Assembly: GCF_902167145.1 (NCBI RefSeq) | Contig: NC_050105.1 | Span: forward strand, 138,121,988 to 138,185,987 | Source: Zea mays | Lineage: Eukaryota; Streptophyta; Magnoliopsida; Poales; Poaceae | Length of the DNA: 64,000 nt | Direction of reading: 5' to 3' | Program-made: the position numbers and the translations under genes | Notes under the pieces: model-generated | Databases searched by the model: none | What the model saw: the letters and a program-made list of their open reading frames with translations, nothing else | Told to the model about the DNA's origin: nothing | Shown: piece by piece, positions 1-8,936 of the stretch | Layout of the letters: the number at the start of each line of letters is the position of its first letter | How positions within the stretch are numbered: position 1 is the first letter of the stretch

Positions 1-1191
1 TCAGCTCTGTCTGGGCACAAGTGTGTGGACCTACAATTTTGGTGATCTTAAACTTTCCGGTGTCCTTCTGCCTTCGGGCACATACCCTCCAATTACATTC
101 TGGCACCTCGCACACAACAGTGTAACGACGCTGTGCATACGAATGTCTCACCTTGAACGGCCTCTTACGGTTCACAGAATATTCCTGTAGCCATCGTCTC
201 AGTGTAGGTAGATCCTTGAAAAGTAAGCCAACCTTAATCTCAATGCTGTCGGCGTTATCCGGAGCCTCTAGCAGTTCATCGTCACGTCCTTCAGCATACG
301 CACGGGTGGAATGACTTAAACTGCTAAATTCATGTACTGCAGGGTCTCGCTCCGGACACAAACGTCTTATAAGTTCAATTTCTTGCTCGGTCATTTCTTG
401 AACCGGACGGTCATCATCAGAATCTACGGCCCGTGCAGCCTCATATGGCTCCTCCTCATCCTCAATCTGAACATCAACACTATTGGATGCCCTGCATATG
501 TTGTCCATATTATATGACACAGGCACATCAATCTGAACATCAGCATTATTGATATGTGGAGATCCTGCATCGGGTCGGAGCAAGAAAAACCACATTAAAA
601 AGTCTAATCAAACGAAATAATGATGGATACGAACAATGTGTCGAAGACACTTACTAGGATGATCGTGAACTGGATCCTGGGTCAATGGGATCTCTTGGGG
701 GGTACCACCGCATTAGAAGCCCCACAAATCCCATACTCGTGCGGACCCGATTGAGCATCGGGCACAACAACGACTTCTTCATGAAGCTCTACCAAAGGAG
801 CTTCAATACGAGATGCATTTGGCATTTGTGGAGACAACCCGACTGGACCTCCGCAATGACTAACAGGTAACTTTTGAACAACCACATCCAAACACGGTGG
901 AACCATCGTCTTCACAATTCTTAAATATATCACCCAATCATCTTCTGAGGTAATGGAGATCAACCGTCGGACAACTGTTCCATATGTAATATGGGACAAC
1001 AAACCCTGAATTGATATTCTAGGGTCGTTTATGTCGCAACTAATCTCCTCACAAGCTCGAGCCAAAAGCTGGTCAAAAGTTGGTCTTTCAACGAACAACA
1101 TGGTCACGATCTTCATACCATCAAAAGTAACACTCCCATAAGCATCTATCTCCACCCTTCCTCCATGGTATAGTGTTACTAGGCTGTCCAT
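1..1191 (-). CDS. MuDR-like (MULE) transposase, N-terminal part, runs off the left edge
   Basis: This is the amino-terminal part of a Mutator-like transposase, which cuts and pastes its own element in the nucleus. The first coding exon starts with ATG at 1191 (MDSLVTLYHGGRVEIDAYGS) and shows the N-terminal beta-rich region usual in plant MULE transposases. A GT donor (GTAAGT) lies at about 654 and an AG acceptor at about 565. From 564 down to 1 the frame is open. It gives an acidic linker, then the MuDR DNA-binding region (VGLLFKDLPTLRRWLQEY at about 184-237), then a zinc-finger pattern CEVPEC...HTC at about 15-110. The catalytic DDE domain would lie left of the window. Oddity: the first exon meets TGA at 682-684 before the clear donor, so either an earlier donor (GCG/GTGGTA) is used or the copy is damaged. 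Family assignment is firm; functionality is not. Confidence 0.82.
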
Positions 1192-2310
1192 CTATTGCAA
1201 AAATGGATTACTAACTCAATAATGGCTACACACTTAAGCCTACTAACTTACTAAGTAATAAATATATATTAACTAATAACCATATAGTAAATATTAAATG
1301 AACACATCAAACGAAATTACATAATCTATAAATAATGTACGAAAACTATGTATACCTGAGAACGCGTACGACTCCAGCTAACGGTGGAGAAGGTCAAGTC
1401 GGTCGGACGAACACCTACGTGCAAAAAAATTGTCAGTAAAAAATTTGGCAGCACCTCCCCTGTAAAGTGATGTTTATAAAACCTGCGACTAAACAACAAC
1501 ACGATGGTTGCCAACACAGAAAACATGTAATATCAATGCCCTAAACAAAATGGTAGCTATATAATCACTAAGAATTTACTAAACACTAACAATATACTAC
1601 GCAACAAACTAGCTAACTATTTTAATAAACACTAACAACAAAATAGCTACTATTTACTAAACAATAAATAATTGGATAGCTAACTAATTACTAACCACTA
1701 ACAAACCCTAACAGTTTACTAACTAAGAAATTAAAAAAATAAAATTACCGGTGGCGGCAGTCGGCAGGCAGTGAGCGCGCGGCGGCCGGGGAAGGAGCTG
1801 CCGGTGGCGAGCAGGCAGCGCGGTGGCCGGGGAGCTCGGCGGCGGCCGGCCCAGGCGAGGAAGGAGGGCGGGGCGGGCGACCTCGGCTGTGCTCGCCGGA
1901 GCTCGCCGGGCGGAGAGGCCGGAGACTAGGGCGGCCGCGCCGCCGGTGATGGGCGTGCGGGTGGCCGGAGAGAAGGCGACGGCGACGGGGCGGCGGGCGA
2001 ATTGCTAACGGCGGCGGTGGGCTCGGCGCGAAAACTGAAGAACAGACGAAACGGGCAGAGAGAAAGGCGTCGGGCGGATATTTCCTAGCTCGGCGCCAAG
2101 ATCTGTGGCGCCGAGCTAGGTGACACACGGGATGACACGTCACGAAGCTCGGCGCCATAGGCTGTGGCGCCGAGCTGTGTTAGCTCGGCGCCACAGGCTA
2201 TGGCGCCGAGCTAAGGGTCCAAAACTGCATTTAAAAATTTTTTAGTCTAAACGTGATTTTACTTCTGTTTAAGTTTAAGGGCTAAAATAAAAAAAAATTC
2301 GGCAGAAAAA
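1192..2310 (-). other. MULE 5' leader and presumed terminal region
   Basis: This stretch lies upstream of the transposase start. 1200-1740 is AT-rich and contains a putative leader exon near 1326-1490. 1745-2030 is strongly GC-rich, with long proline/arginine-coding frames on both strands that look like base-composition artefacts. The right border was not pinned: the sequence changes character near 2220-2310 (poly-A and TTCGGCAG-like end), but the left terminus is outside the window, so no inverted terminal repeat could be matched. Confidence 0.5.
2086..2213. repeat. Three perfect GGCGCC hairpins with identical geometry
   Basis: Three inverted repeats sit at 2086-2118, 2146-2176 and 2181-2213. 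Each has the arm (T)AGCTCGGCGCCA, a 7-nt loop and the exact complement TGGCGCCGAGCT(A). Stems are 12-13 bp and perfect, and all three loops are 7 nt with different sequence. They lie in the leader side of the MULE, about 535-660 bp upstream of the LEA start codon. Confidence 0.9.
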
Positions 2311-2356
2311 ACTACGCGCGGACAGAGAAATACGATCGGCCAAGCCGTATACGGAG

Positions 2357-2363
2357 ACGTGGC
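2357..2363 (+). promoter_or_regulatory. ABRE-like ACGTGGC motif
   Basis: ACGTGGC matches the core of the abscisic-acid response element bound by bZIP factors. It lies about 270 bp upstream of the LEA TATA box, where a seed or stress gene would be expected to carry it. Confidence 0.5.
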
Positions 2364-2555
2364 GTGATCCTCTCAGCACAGCATTCCCTAGGTGGTGGTG
2401 ATGTCTGCCTTCACCACTATCAGATTTGCACACGCAGCCACGCAGGACATCTGCTACAGGGCACGCGGCGGCTCAGAACGAAGCTACGAGCACAGCGAGG
2501 TCGCCACCTCACGGTGCGACGTGCAGCTCCAGCTGCTCACCGACCACTGCATGTC

Positions 2556-2564
2556 GCCCACGTA
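2556..2564 (-). promoter_or_regulatory. Second ABRE-like motif (TACGTGGGC on the minus strand)
   Basis: GCCCACGTA reads TACGTGGGC on the other strand, a classic ABRE form. It lies about 65 bp upstream of the TATA box. Two ABRE-type boxes before a LEA gene agree with abscisic-acid control; this is inference from motifs only. Confidence 0.55.
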
Positions 2565-2626
2565 AGATTCAACCAGTCCGCCACTCCAGATCCAGACTCC
2601 AGAGACCGGCCGGCCTGGCCGCTAGC

Positions 2627-2635
2627 TTTTATATA
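2627..2635 (+). promoter_or_regulatory. TATA box of the LEA gene
   Basis: TTTTATATA lies about 112-120 bp before the LEA ATG. Transcription starting about 30 bp downstream would give a 5' leader of roughly 85-90 nt. Confidence 0.65.
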
Positions 2636-2746
2636 CTTCCGGCAGCCATGCACCCTCATGTCCAGCATATCGACGCAGAGTCGCAGTCGCAGCACACACT
2701 GAATTCTCTTTAGCTAGCTAAGAGAGGGTAGCCACACCAAGACAGG

Positions 2747-3085
2747 ATGCAGACAGCGAAGGTGAAGGCGAAGGACATGGTGAGCTCGGCGAAGGAGAAG
2801 GTGAAGGAGGGGTCGGCAAAGATGCAGGGCAAGACGGGCGAGGCGACGGCGGCCACGCACGGCGAGAAGGAGATGGCCAAGGAGGCGGCCCGCGCCAAGA
2901 AGGACCAGGCCAACGCCGACAAGCACCAGGAGAAGGCCGACCACCGAGCGGACGCCGCCACTGGCCACCACGGCACGCGCGTGCCCCTCACCGGCCCGCA
3001 CGGCCACCACGGCGCTGGCGCGGCCGTCGACCCCGCGTACCCGTCCTCCGGCAACACGTACCCGGCGTCGGGCAAGTACATCTAG
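2747..3085 (+). CDS. Group 1 LEA protein (LEA_1 / D-113 type), 112 aa
   Basis: The protein is a small hydrophilic late embryogenesis abundant protein, thought to protect membranes and proteins during seed drying and water stress. Residues 1-70 form the conserved lysine/alanine/glutamate-rich amphipathic segment starting MQTAKVKAKDMVSSAKEKVK. The tail is rich in glycine, histidine and proline (GHHGTRVPLTGPHGHHG) and ends PASGKYI. The length of 112 aa fits the family, and no intron is needed. The start is the first ATG after the TATA box and opens directly into the conserved motif. Its high GC content is normal for a grass gene. A TATA box and two ABRE-like motifs precede it, and AATAAA follows the stop by about 170 bp. 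It is the only clear host gene here, squeezed between a MULE and a MITE. Antisense frames over it are shadows. Confidence 0.93.
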   Translation: MQTAKVKAKDMVSSAKEKVKEGSAKMQGKTGEATAATHGEKEMAKEAARAKKDQANADKHQEKADHRADAATGHHGTRVPLTGPHGHHGAGAAVDPAYPSSGNTYPASGKYI

Positions 3086-3251
3086 GTGACTGCGTCGGAT
3101 GAGCGAGGCCAGGGTCGTGGTCGCACTTGCGTTTTTGTGTACGTAGCGACCGAGAAGATCGATCCTGGCTGTACGCCTGCAGTACCGGTACCGACTGGTT
3201 AGTTGTAGAGGGTATGCGGTGCGCACGTGCACGTGCGCGCAAGTCGTCTGG

Positions 3252-3257
3252 AATAAA
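3252..3257 (+). terminator. Poly(A) signal of the LEA gene
   Basis: AATAAA occurs about 167 bp after the LEA stop codon, a usual distance for a plant near-upstream polyadenylation element. Confidence 0.55.
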
Positions 3258-3285
3258 AATGCTCTAGTTGCTGTTAGGTTGCTTA

Positions 3286-3464
3286 GGGGGTGTTTGGTTT
3301 CTAGGGACTAATTTTTAGTCCCTACATTTTATTCCATTTTAGTTGCAAAGTTGCTAAATATAGAAACTAAAACTCTATTATAGTTTCTAAATTTGGCAAT
3401 TTATAATCTAAAATGGAATAAAATAATGGGACTAAACATTAGTCCCTACAAACCAAACACCCCC
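3286..3464. mobile_element. Tourist-like MITE (PIF/Harbinger-derived), 179 bp
   Basis: The terminal inverted repeats are GGGGGTGTTTGGTTTCTAGG and its near complement ending AAACCAAACACCCCC. Both ends are flanked by TTA (3283-3285 and 3465-3467), the target duplication typical of PIF/Harbinger MITEs. The interior is AT-rich and non-coding. It lies about 30 bp beyond the LEA poly(A) signal, a common place for such elements in grasses. Confidence 0.88.
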
Positions 3465-4157
3465 TTAATTTCAGTGTAGTCGTTCGTTCACGGGCACTGT
3501 TGCCCTCTATGTAGTATGTTTTTTTTTGTTTTTAATCGTTTTAGTGTTTGACCAAGTACGCGTAATAGATTTGTAAGTTCGACAACGTTTTAAGAGTTCA
3601 ATTCACGCAATTCACGCTGATCATATTATCACCACACCGATCAATTAGGGCCCTGTTTGGATCGGATCATCCTGCTTTATTGTTTGGCGCTTGCTCTCCA
3701 GCCAGCAATGTTTATAGATGTCTTTTTCTTTATACGATCTATTAGCACTAGGAAGATCAATAATCTATTAGCACTAGCAGGTCAATGGCCAAATAACTCG
3801 CACAACCAAATCACCTATTGCACTAAATTTACTGGCCGGTAACTCTCTCGCTTACTCATCCATTCACTGAATTCACCAAACAAAAACAAATTGTAACCAT
3901 ATAAACAAAAACAAATTGTAACCATATTTAACACAATGGCTCAGATAATTAGGGTAACCCTCTCTTTTACTCATCCAAATCAACCTTCCCCCCTACATCC
4001 CCAGCGCCCCCTTCTTATTTGCGACACCGTCGGCCTCTTTCCATGATTATATTCCAACCTTCACAGGATTATATTGTTAGTACATGCTATATAAAGTTAC
4101 ACTATAACTTGGCTAAAGATTTATTAAATGTTTTGTTGCGGGTGTGGGTGCAATTTT
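3465..4157. other. Intergenic DNA without a recognised gene
   Basis: This is AT-rich spacer between the MITE and the outer CACTA end. GGGCCCTGTTTGG near 3650 resembles the start of some grass MITEs, but no matching end was found. A short direct duplication (ACAAAAACAAATTGTAACCATAT) lies near 3882-3930. Confidence 0.6.
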
Positions 4158-4790
4158 CACTACCGAAATCGACAGCTTTGCGAAGTCCCTGAAATACTCG
4201 GCACGAAATCGACAGCTTTGCGAAGTCCCTGAAATACTCGGCAAATGCTTTGCCGAGTGTCGCACTCGGCAAATGCTTTGCCGAGTGTCGCACTCGGCAA
4301 ATGCTTTGTCGAGTGTCGCACTCGGCAAATGCTTTGCCGAGTATCGCACTCGGCAAATGCATTTGCCGAGTCTCAAAGAGGGCTTGGCACACAGTACATC
4401 GGTAAAGCCTTCTTTGTCGAGTACTTTTTCTTAGGTATTCGGCAAAGTCGTTGCCGAGTGCCAAGACGTACTCGGCAAAAAAAAAACCGTCGTCACGGCG
4501 TCGGAGTGAAGGAGACGGCGTCTTTATCGAGTGTCCTAGGTGACACTCGGCAAAAGAGTTATCTTAAATAGGAGACACTCGGCAAAGAAGTTACCTTTGC
4601 CGAGTGTCTGTCGGCCAGCACTCGATAAAGAATATGTCAGCGGGTCCCCATGTCAGTCTCTTTGCCGAGTGCCAGGGCCACTACACTCGGCAAAGAACCT
4701 ATACCGGTGTCCAGGTCTTGGTTCTTTGCCGAGTGCTATGGTTCTGACACTCGACAAAGCACCTCTTTGCCGAGTGTGACCAGTACACAC
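4158..4790. repeat. Left terminal and subterminal repeats of the outer CACTA
   Basis: After the terminus, a 42-bp stretch is duplicated (about 4166-4250). Then more than a dozen copies of CACTCGGCAAAG and its complement CTTTGCCGAGTG follow in both orientations. Such arrays bind the element-encoded TNPA-type protein in En/Spm. Confidence 0.85.
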
Positions 4791-4898
4791 TTTTTTATTT
4801 GTTTTTTCTGTTTCATCCAAACAAACAAAAGATATTTCACAGATATCACATATATACATCACAAACATAAATATCCAACACAAACATTAATATACAAA

Positions 4899-5110
4899 CA
4901 CTACACGACGGTTGATCTTTAGCGACCCTTATTTGTTACCAACTGTTAGTTGCTAAAAGTTATGGACCGATGGTTGGTCGCTAAATCCGTTTGTAGCAAC
5001 AGTCTGTTGGTCGCTAAAAGTCTAGAAATTTAATAACTTATGGTTGGTCGCTATAGATCTCGTTGGAGACCAACGGTTGGTCGCTATAGAGAAGGGGTCG
5101 CTATCAAATC
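4899..5110. repeat. Left subterminal repeats of the inner CACTA
   Basis: Repeats of GGTTGGTCGCTA(A/T)A and its complement follow the terminal inverted repeat, five or more copies within 210 bp. 5111-5390 is AT-rich and shows no coding sign. Confidence 0.85.
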
Positions 5111-6509
5111 TTATAGCCTAATTAATCTGTAGATGTTACTTACTAAAAATTAATTAAACATTGATCGCTAAATTATAGAAAAGAAAAAAAGATTTGTATA
5201 AAAGCAAAAAAAAAGAATTATAGAAAAGAAAAAATTATAAAAAATAGTATTTCTAAGGTTTGAACCGTAGATCTATATATTAATTAAAATGTCAATGACT
5301 TAACCAATTAGACTCAAGGTTTTGGTTTTTATTATGATTGTTTCTTTCTTATTTACTTAGAAAGGCCCATCTAAAGATTTATCCACTAAGAGAAACCCTA
5401 GTCACGTTCCACATCTCCACCACCCGCCAGGCCATTAGCTGTTGCCCTGCTGTGCATCCCGCCGCAGCCATATCCCAACGCTCGCCATGGCCCTACCTCG
5501 ACGCTCGGCCATGGCGGCGCATCTGCGCTCGGCGGCGGTGCGTCTCGGCGCTCTCTGGCCGAAGATGAGGGGCGGTGCGTCTCGGCGCTCTCCCAACTGG
5601 CGGCGCGCGACAGCTCCCTACAGGCCCATGCCAGGCGCCACGTACCGGAGACTCCTTGTCGTTGCGCCACTCTCTCCGCCCGCGGCCCGTCCAGGCCCAT
5701 GCTAGGCGCCCGCGGCAAGGTTGCCGGAGCCGCCGAGGCGGGCGTTCCACTGTTCTACGGCCCCCCTGGGGTTCAGGTCCACCCCAGCGTCGTGGGCCGG
5801 TCCCTGTCCGAGGGAGGGCGAGGGCGTGGATACGGGGACTGAGAAGGGGCTGGAGATCGCGAGGGTGGGGACCTCGCCGCGGATCGTGGAGAAGCTCGCC
5901 GCGCGGGGCATCACGAGGCTCTTCCCCATCCAGGTGCTGCCTCCCTCGTGGTAATTGGATGATGATGCAGTTTGCCCTCAGTTTGTGCCTGATTTTCAAT
6001 GGAAATGGTACTCTCGTCCTTTAAAAAGCTTCCGAACTCCGAACTGTTACAATCCTGCGATGTGCTACTGTGAATGAGACTATTCGATATTGAAACGCTA
6101 GTTTTAGCTGAGCTCCAAGGAATTGTTTCGTGGAACGGAGGAGAATGCATTTCTTAGTTTTGTAACATCAGGGTTGTCTAGTACGATGTAAACTGCGCTT
6201 CTGATACTGTGCCCTGCAACCTGTTCAGGCGTTTGCAATTTTTCGGCAGTGATTTTGGTTCGTAACCTGTGAGATTATATTTATAGCGTTGTTTGGAATG
6301 TAGTGGGGAGAGCCGTCTGTCCGAGTGCACTGGCTCTGCATTGTGCTGTATTCTTCCAGTGAGTCCACACCTTATATAACTATTAGCTTCTGCCTTATTT
6401 TAGTAAAATGCTAGGTCAATACGATGTCTCCATATTTTGGTTTTTTATAAACTGCTAAGTCAATATGTTGTCTCAATATGTTTGTTCTAACGTAAATGCT
6501 AATCAATTA

Positions 6510-6672
6510 CTCCCTCCGTCCTAGTATATAAGGCATAACCACTTTTTATTCTAGTCTCATAATATAAGGTGTGATCTCTCTAGACATGCGTACATTGATG
6601 CAGTAATATAGATACATTTTTTTAGTTTTTGAACCAGAGCTGGTTATGCATTATATACTGGGATGGAGGGAG
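6510..6672. mobile_element. Stowaway-like MITE, 163 bp
   Basis: The terminal inverted repeats CTCCCTCCGTCCTAGTATAT and its complement (ending GGATGGAGGGAG) are flanked by TA on both sides (6508-6509, 6673-6674), as in Tc1/mariner-derived Stowaway elements. It lies inside an intron of the captured helicase gene, so it may have been carried along or inserted later. Confidence 0.85.
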
Positions 6673-7065
6673 TAGATTGATCAGAATTGGATCTCCACCT
6701 ATTTCCTGTTCCATCTTAATGGAAAAGGTACTATATGTGTAACTCTACTGGGTTTCCAATCTGATTCGGTTCATGCTATTTTGCTGTCCAAAGGGCTGTT
6801 CTTGAGCTAGCAATGCAAGGAAAAGACATGATTGGCCGTGCTCGAACAGGACTGGGAAGACCCTGGCTTTTGTTATTCCTATCATGGACAAGATCCTCAG
6901 CTACAACGAGAAGAATGGGTTCGTTTCTCTTTCACATGTGGAATTCTTTTAATTTATCTACCAGGGAGATATAATATATTGTAATAATTGCATAGTACGA
7001 AGCATGCAGATTTGGCAGGAATCCTTTAGCCATAATCTTGGCACCAACAAGAGAACTTGCTTGAG

Positions 7066-8100
7066 TGTGATTTTTGTCTTACTTTCTCTAGCTTGTCTTG
7101 TGACAATCGTGCATTATTTTGTATGCACGTATATATGAAGTCATGCATTGAATAGATCTTCCTGGGACTAGAAACATTACTGAAGCATCTGATGAACACC
7201 AACACTTTCATTTATAAAAAGGATGTTTGATGTTAGTTCACTTTTGTCAGAAAGCACATCCAACTACTATTTTTTCCTCCCATTGGATCAGCATCTTCAG
7301 TCTTTTTATTTAGGCACATTGTAGTCTTACAAGCCTCCACACTAGAGATACATGATAGACACTACACATATGTAATGAACCAGATTCTACATTACTCTTA
7401 ACACAAATTATTTTTTGAGTGTATGCATCTGTATTTCTAGAAAACATTAATATAACTCAAGACTTCTACAGTACTGTTAACTGCAATTTATATCAATTTG
7501 CAAAATGTGGCAGGAACATAGTTTGATTGATATTTTGTTTGATTATGGATAGTCTACCTACTCGCAATTCTCTACATATGAGGACTTGAGGATTTAGAGC
7601 AAGACCTAAAGTAAGTTACTCTGAGGTATATACATTTTAGTCCCCTCCGATCTGCTCCACCTTCATCCTTAATTACATCCCAAACATTTATAAGTCTGAT
7701 GTTGCTTATTAGAGTCTTTTTAAAAAAATTGAAAACACAAGAGAATTGTATGTCCTATAAAAAAGAGGATGGTCATATTGCGGAACTGTTATTTTGAAAC
7801 TGAGTGGTCTTATTGTCTGAACCTGCTATTTTGAGCTCTGAAATATATGTGATTGACTATAGAATTATTTCAAGAACAAACTGTTATTGGCATTTGTTCT
7901 TGCGAGTGTCCAGCAGTAGCATGCTTGTCACTCTGGTTTGGAAATATTGAAAATTTCATCTTTGACCGACTGATAAAGAGTAGAACAAAATATATTTGCA
8001 TTTCCCCTAGTCAATGAACCAGTTCAATTTACACCAAATAATTTCTATACAAAGGTATACCCTTGAAGGGACACACTTTATGATTCAATGGTTTGAATGA
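7066..8100. other. AT-rich intronic sequence of the captured helicase
   Basis: This lies between the motif Ia exon and the degraded fourth exon. No open frame of note, repeat or terminal inverted repeat was seen. It is best read as a captured intron, possibly with a further decayed exon. Confidence 0.5.
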
Positions 8101-8261
8101 CCGATCATTTATGATGTCTGTGCTCGACTGAATCTCGTTGAGAGTACTTCTGGGAGCCTAAACCTTCAGAAGGTAAGTATATACATCACTTTTGTTCGAT
8201 TCCACCGGCCTCTCAATCTTTATGATTCAGAGCCTCTTAGTTCTTATGTAAATGTTGGTGT

Positions 8262-8890
8262 TGTGGGGAATAGATATCCCCTGGGTCCACTAAAGAAGTA
8301 AAAGGCCTCACGAAAGGCCCAAGGGCCCAATAATTCGTAAGGTCATTCTTTCGTGGGCCTGGGGAAAGACAACCAACGAAGAAGAGAAGACATGAGACCG
8401 GATTGGTGCAAACCCGGACGGCCCACAACGTCGAGCGAATAAATCGCAACAGAGACCCGACTTTCCCGCGCTGAAGCCCCCATGCCACGGAGCCATGCGA
8501 GGATAAGTCGGCGAGGGTTACGTAGGGATAAACTCAGGAGGTTCACTATCTTTTAGCTACTTGTTGTTATCATATCCACATGTACTGCCCCACGGTCGAG
8601 TATATAAGGCCTAGGGGGCACCCCTTCAGAACGATCGACCCTATTTTACTTAGCCACCCACGTAAACTCTCTGCGCCCTCAATCCAGAGAGTCCTCTTGT
8701 AACCACGCTCATATACTCACCAGGACGTAGGGTGTTACGCACTTCTAAGCGGCCCGAACCTGCAAATCTTGTCCATTGTCCCTCGTGCGATCGGCACGAA
8801 CCATTTTGCTACAGTTGTCGACACCGTCCTACTCCTAAAAACATCTTGAGGGGCAACCCCGGGTGTGCGGTCAGACCCAAAACACCGACA
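8262..8890 (+). repeat. 5' LTR of element E
   Basis: 629 bp, TGTGGGGAATAG...CACCGACA. A TATA-like TATATAAGG lies at 8601-8609, with the transcription start expected shortly after. It is 99 percent identical to the 3' LTR (six substitutions, no indel). Confidence 0.95.
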
Positions 8891-8892
8891 GC

Positions 8893-8910
8893 TGGCGCGC
8901 CAGGTAGGGG
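8893..8910 (+). other. Primer binding site of element E
   Basis: TGGCGCGCCAGGTAGGGG lies 2 nt after the LTR. Element C has the same site with one change. The primer tRNA was not identified from memory. Confidence 0.75.
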
Positions 8911-8936
8911 GTGTGTCGACAATCCAAGCTAGCTCA

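Larger units (their letters stand above)
5485..8172 (+). pseudogene. Captured DEAD-box RNA helicase fragment (mitochondrial RH9/RH53-like)
   Basis: Exon pieces of one host helicase lie in order. Exon 1 (ending CAG/GT at 5933) encodes GLEIARVGTSPRIVEKLAAR and the Q motif ITRLFPIQ. Exon 2 (about 6792-6918) encodes AMQGKDMIGRARTG, then TGKT-type Walker A sequence after a 1-nt deletion, then IPIMDKILSYNEKNG, ending at a GT. Exon 3 (from 7010 after an AG) encodes NPLAIILAPTRELA with motif Ia (PTREL), then TGA. Near 8123-8172 a degraded fourth exon resembles the segment before the DEAD box (SGSLNL) and ends at GTAAGT. Retained introns show DNA-level capture. An upstream GC-rich frame from about 5511 could be a former transit-peptide region. 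Frameshift and stops make it a pseudogene. The DEAD box itself is absent. Confidence 0.82.

Noticed and set aside
1745..2158. 137-aa proline/arginine-rich frame upstream of the MULE
   Set aside because: GC-rich leader with open frames on both strands; no domain seen.
2714..3232. 172-aa antisense frame over the LEA gene
   Set aside because: Arginine/leucine-rich shadow of a GC-rich gene; no domain, and the plus strand has a clear LEA protein with promoter motifs.
3647..3900. GGGCCCTGTTTGG as start of another MITE
   Set aside because: No complementary end or target duplication found within 600 bp.
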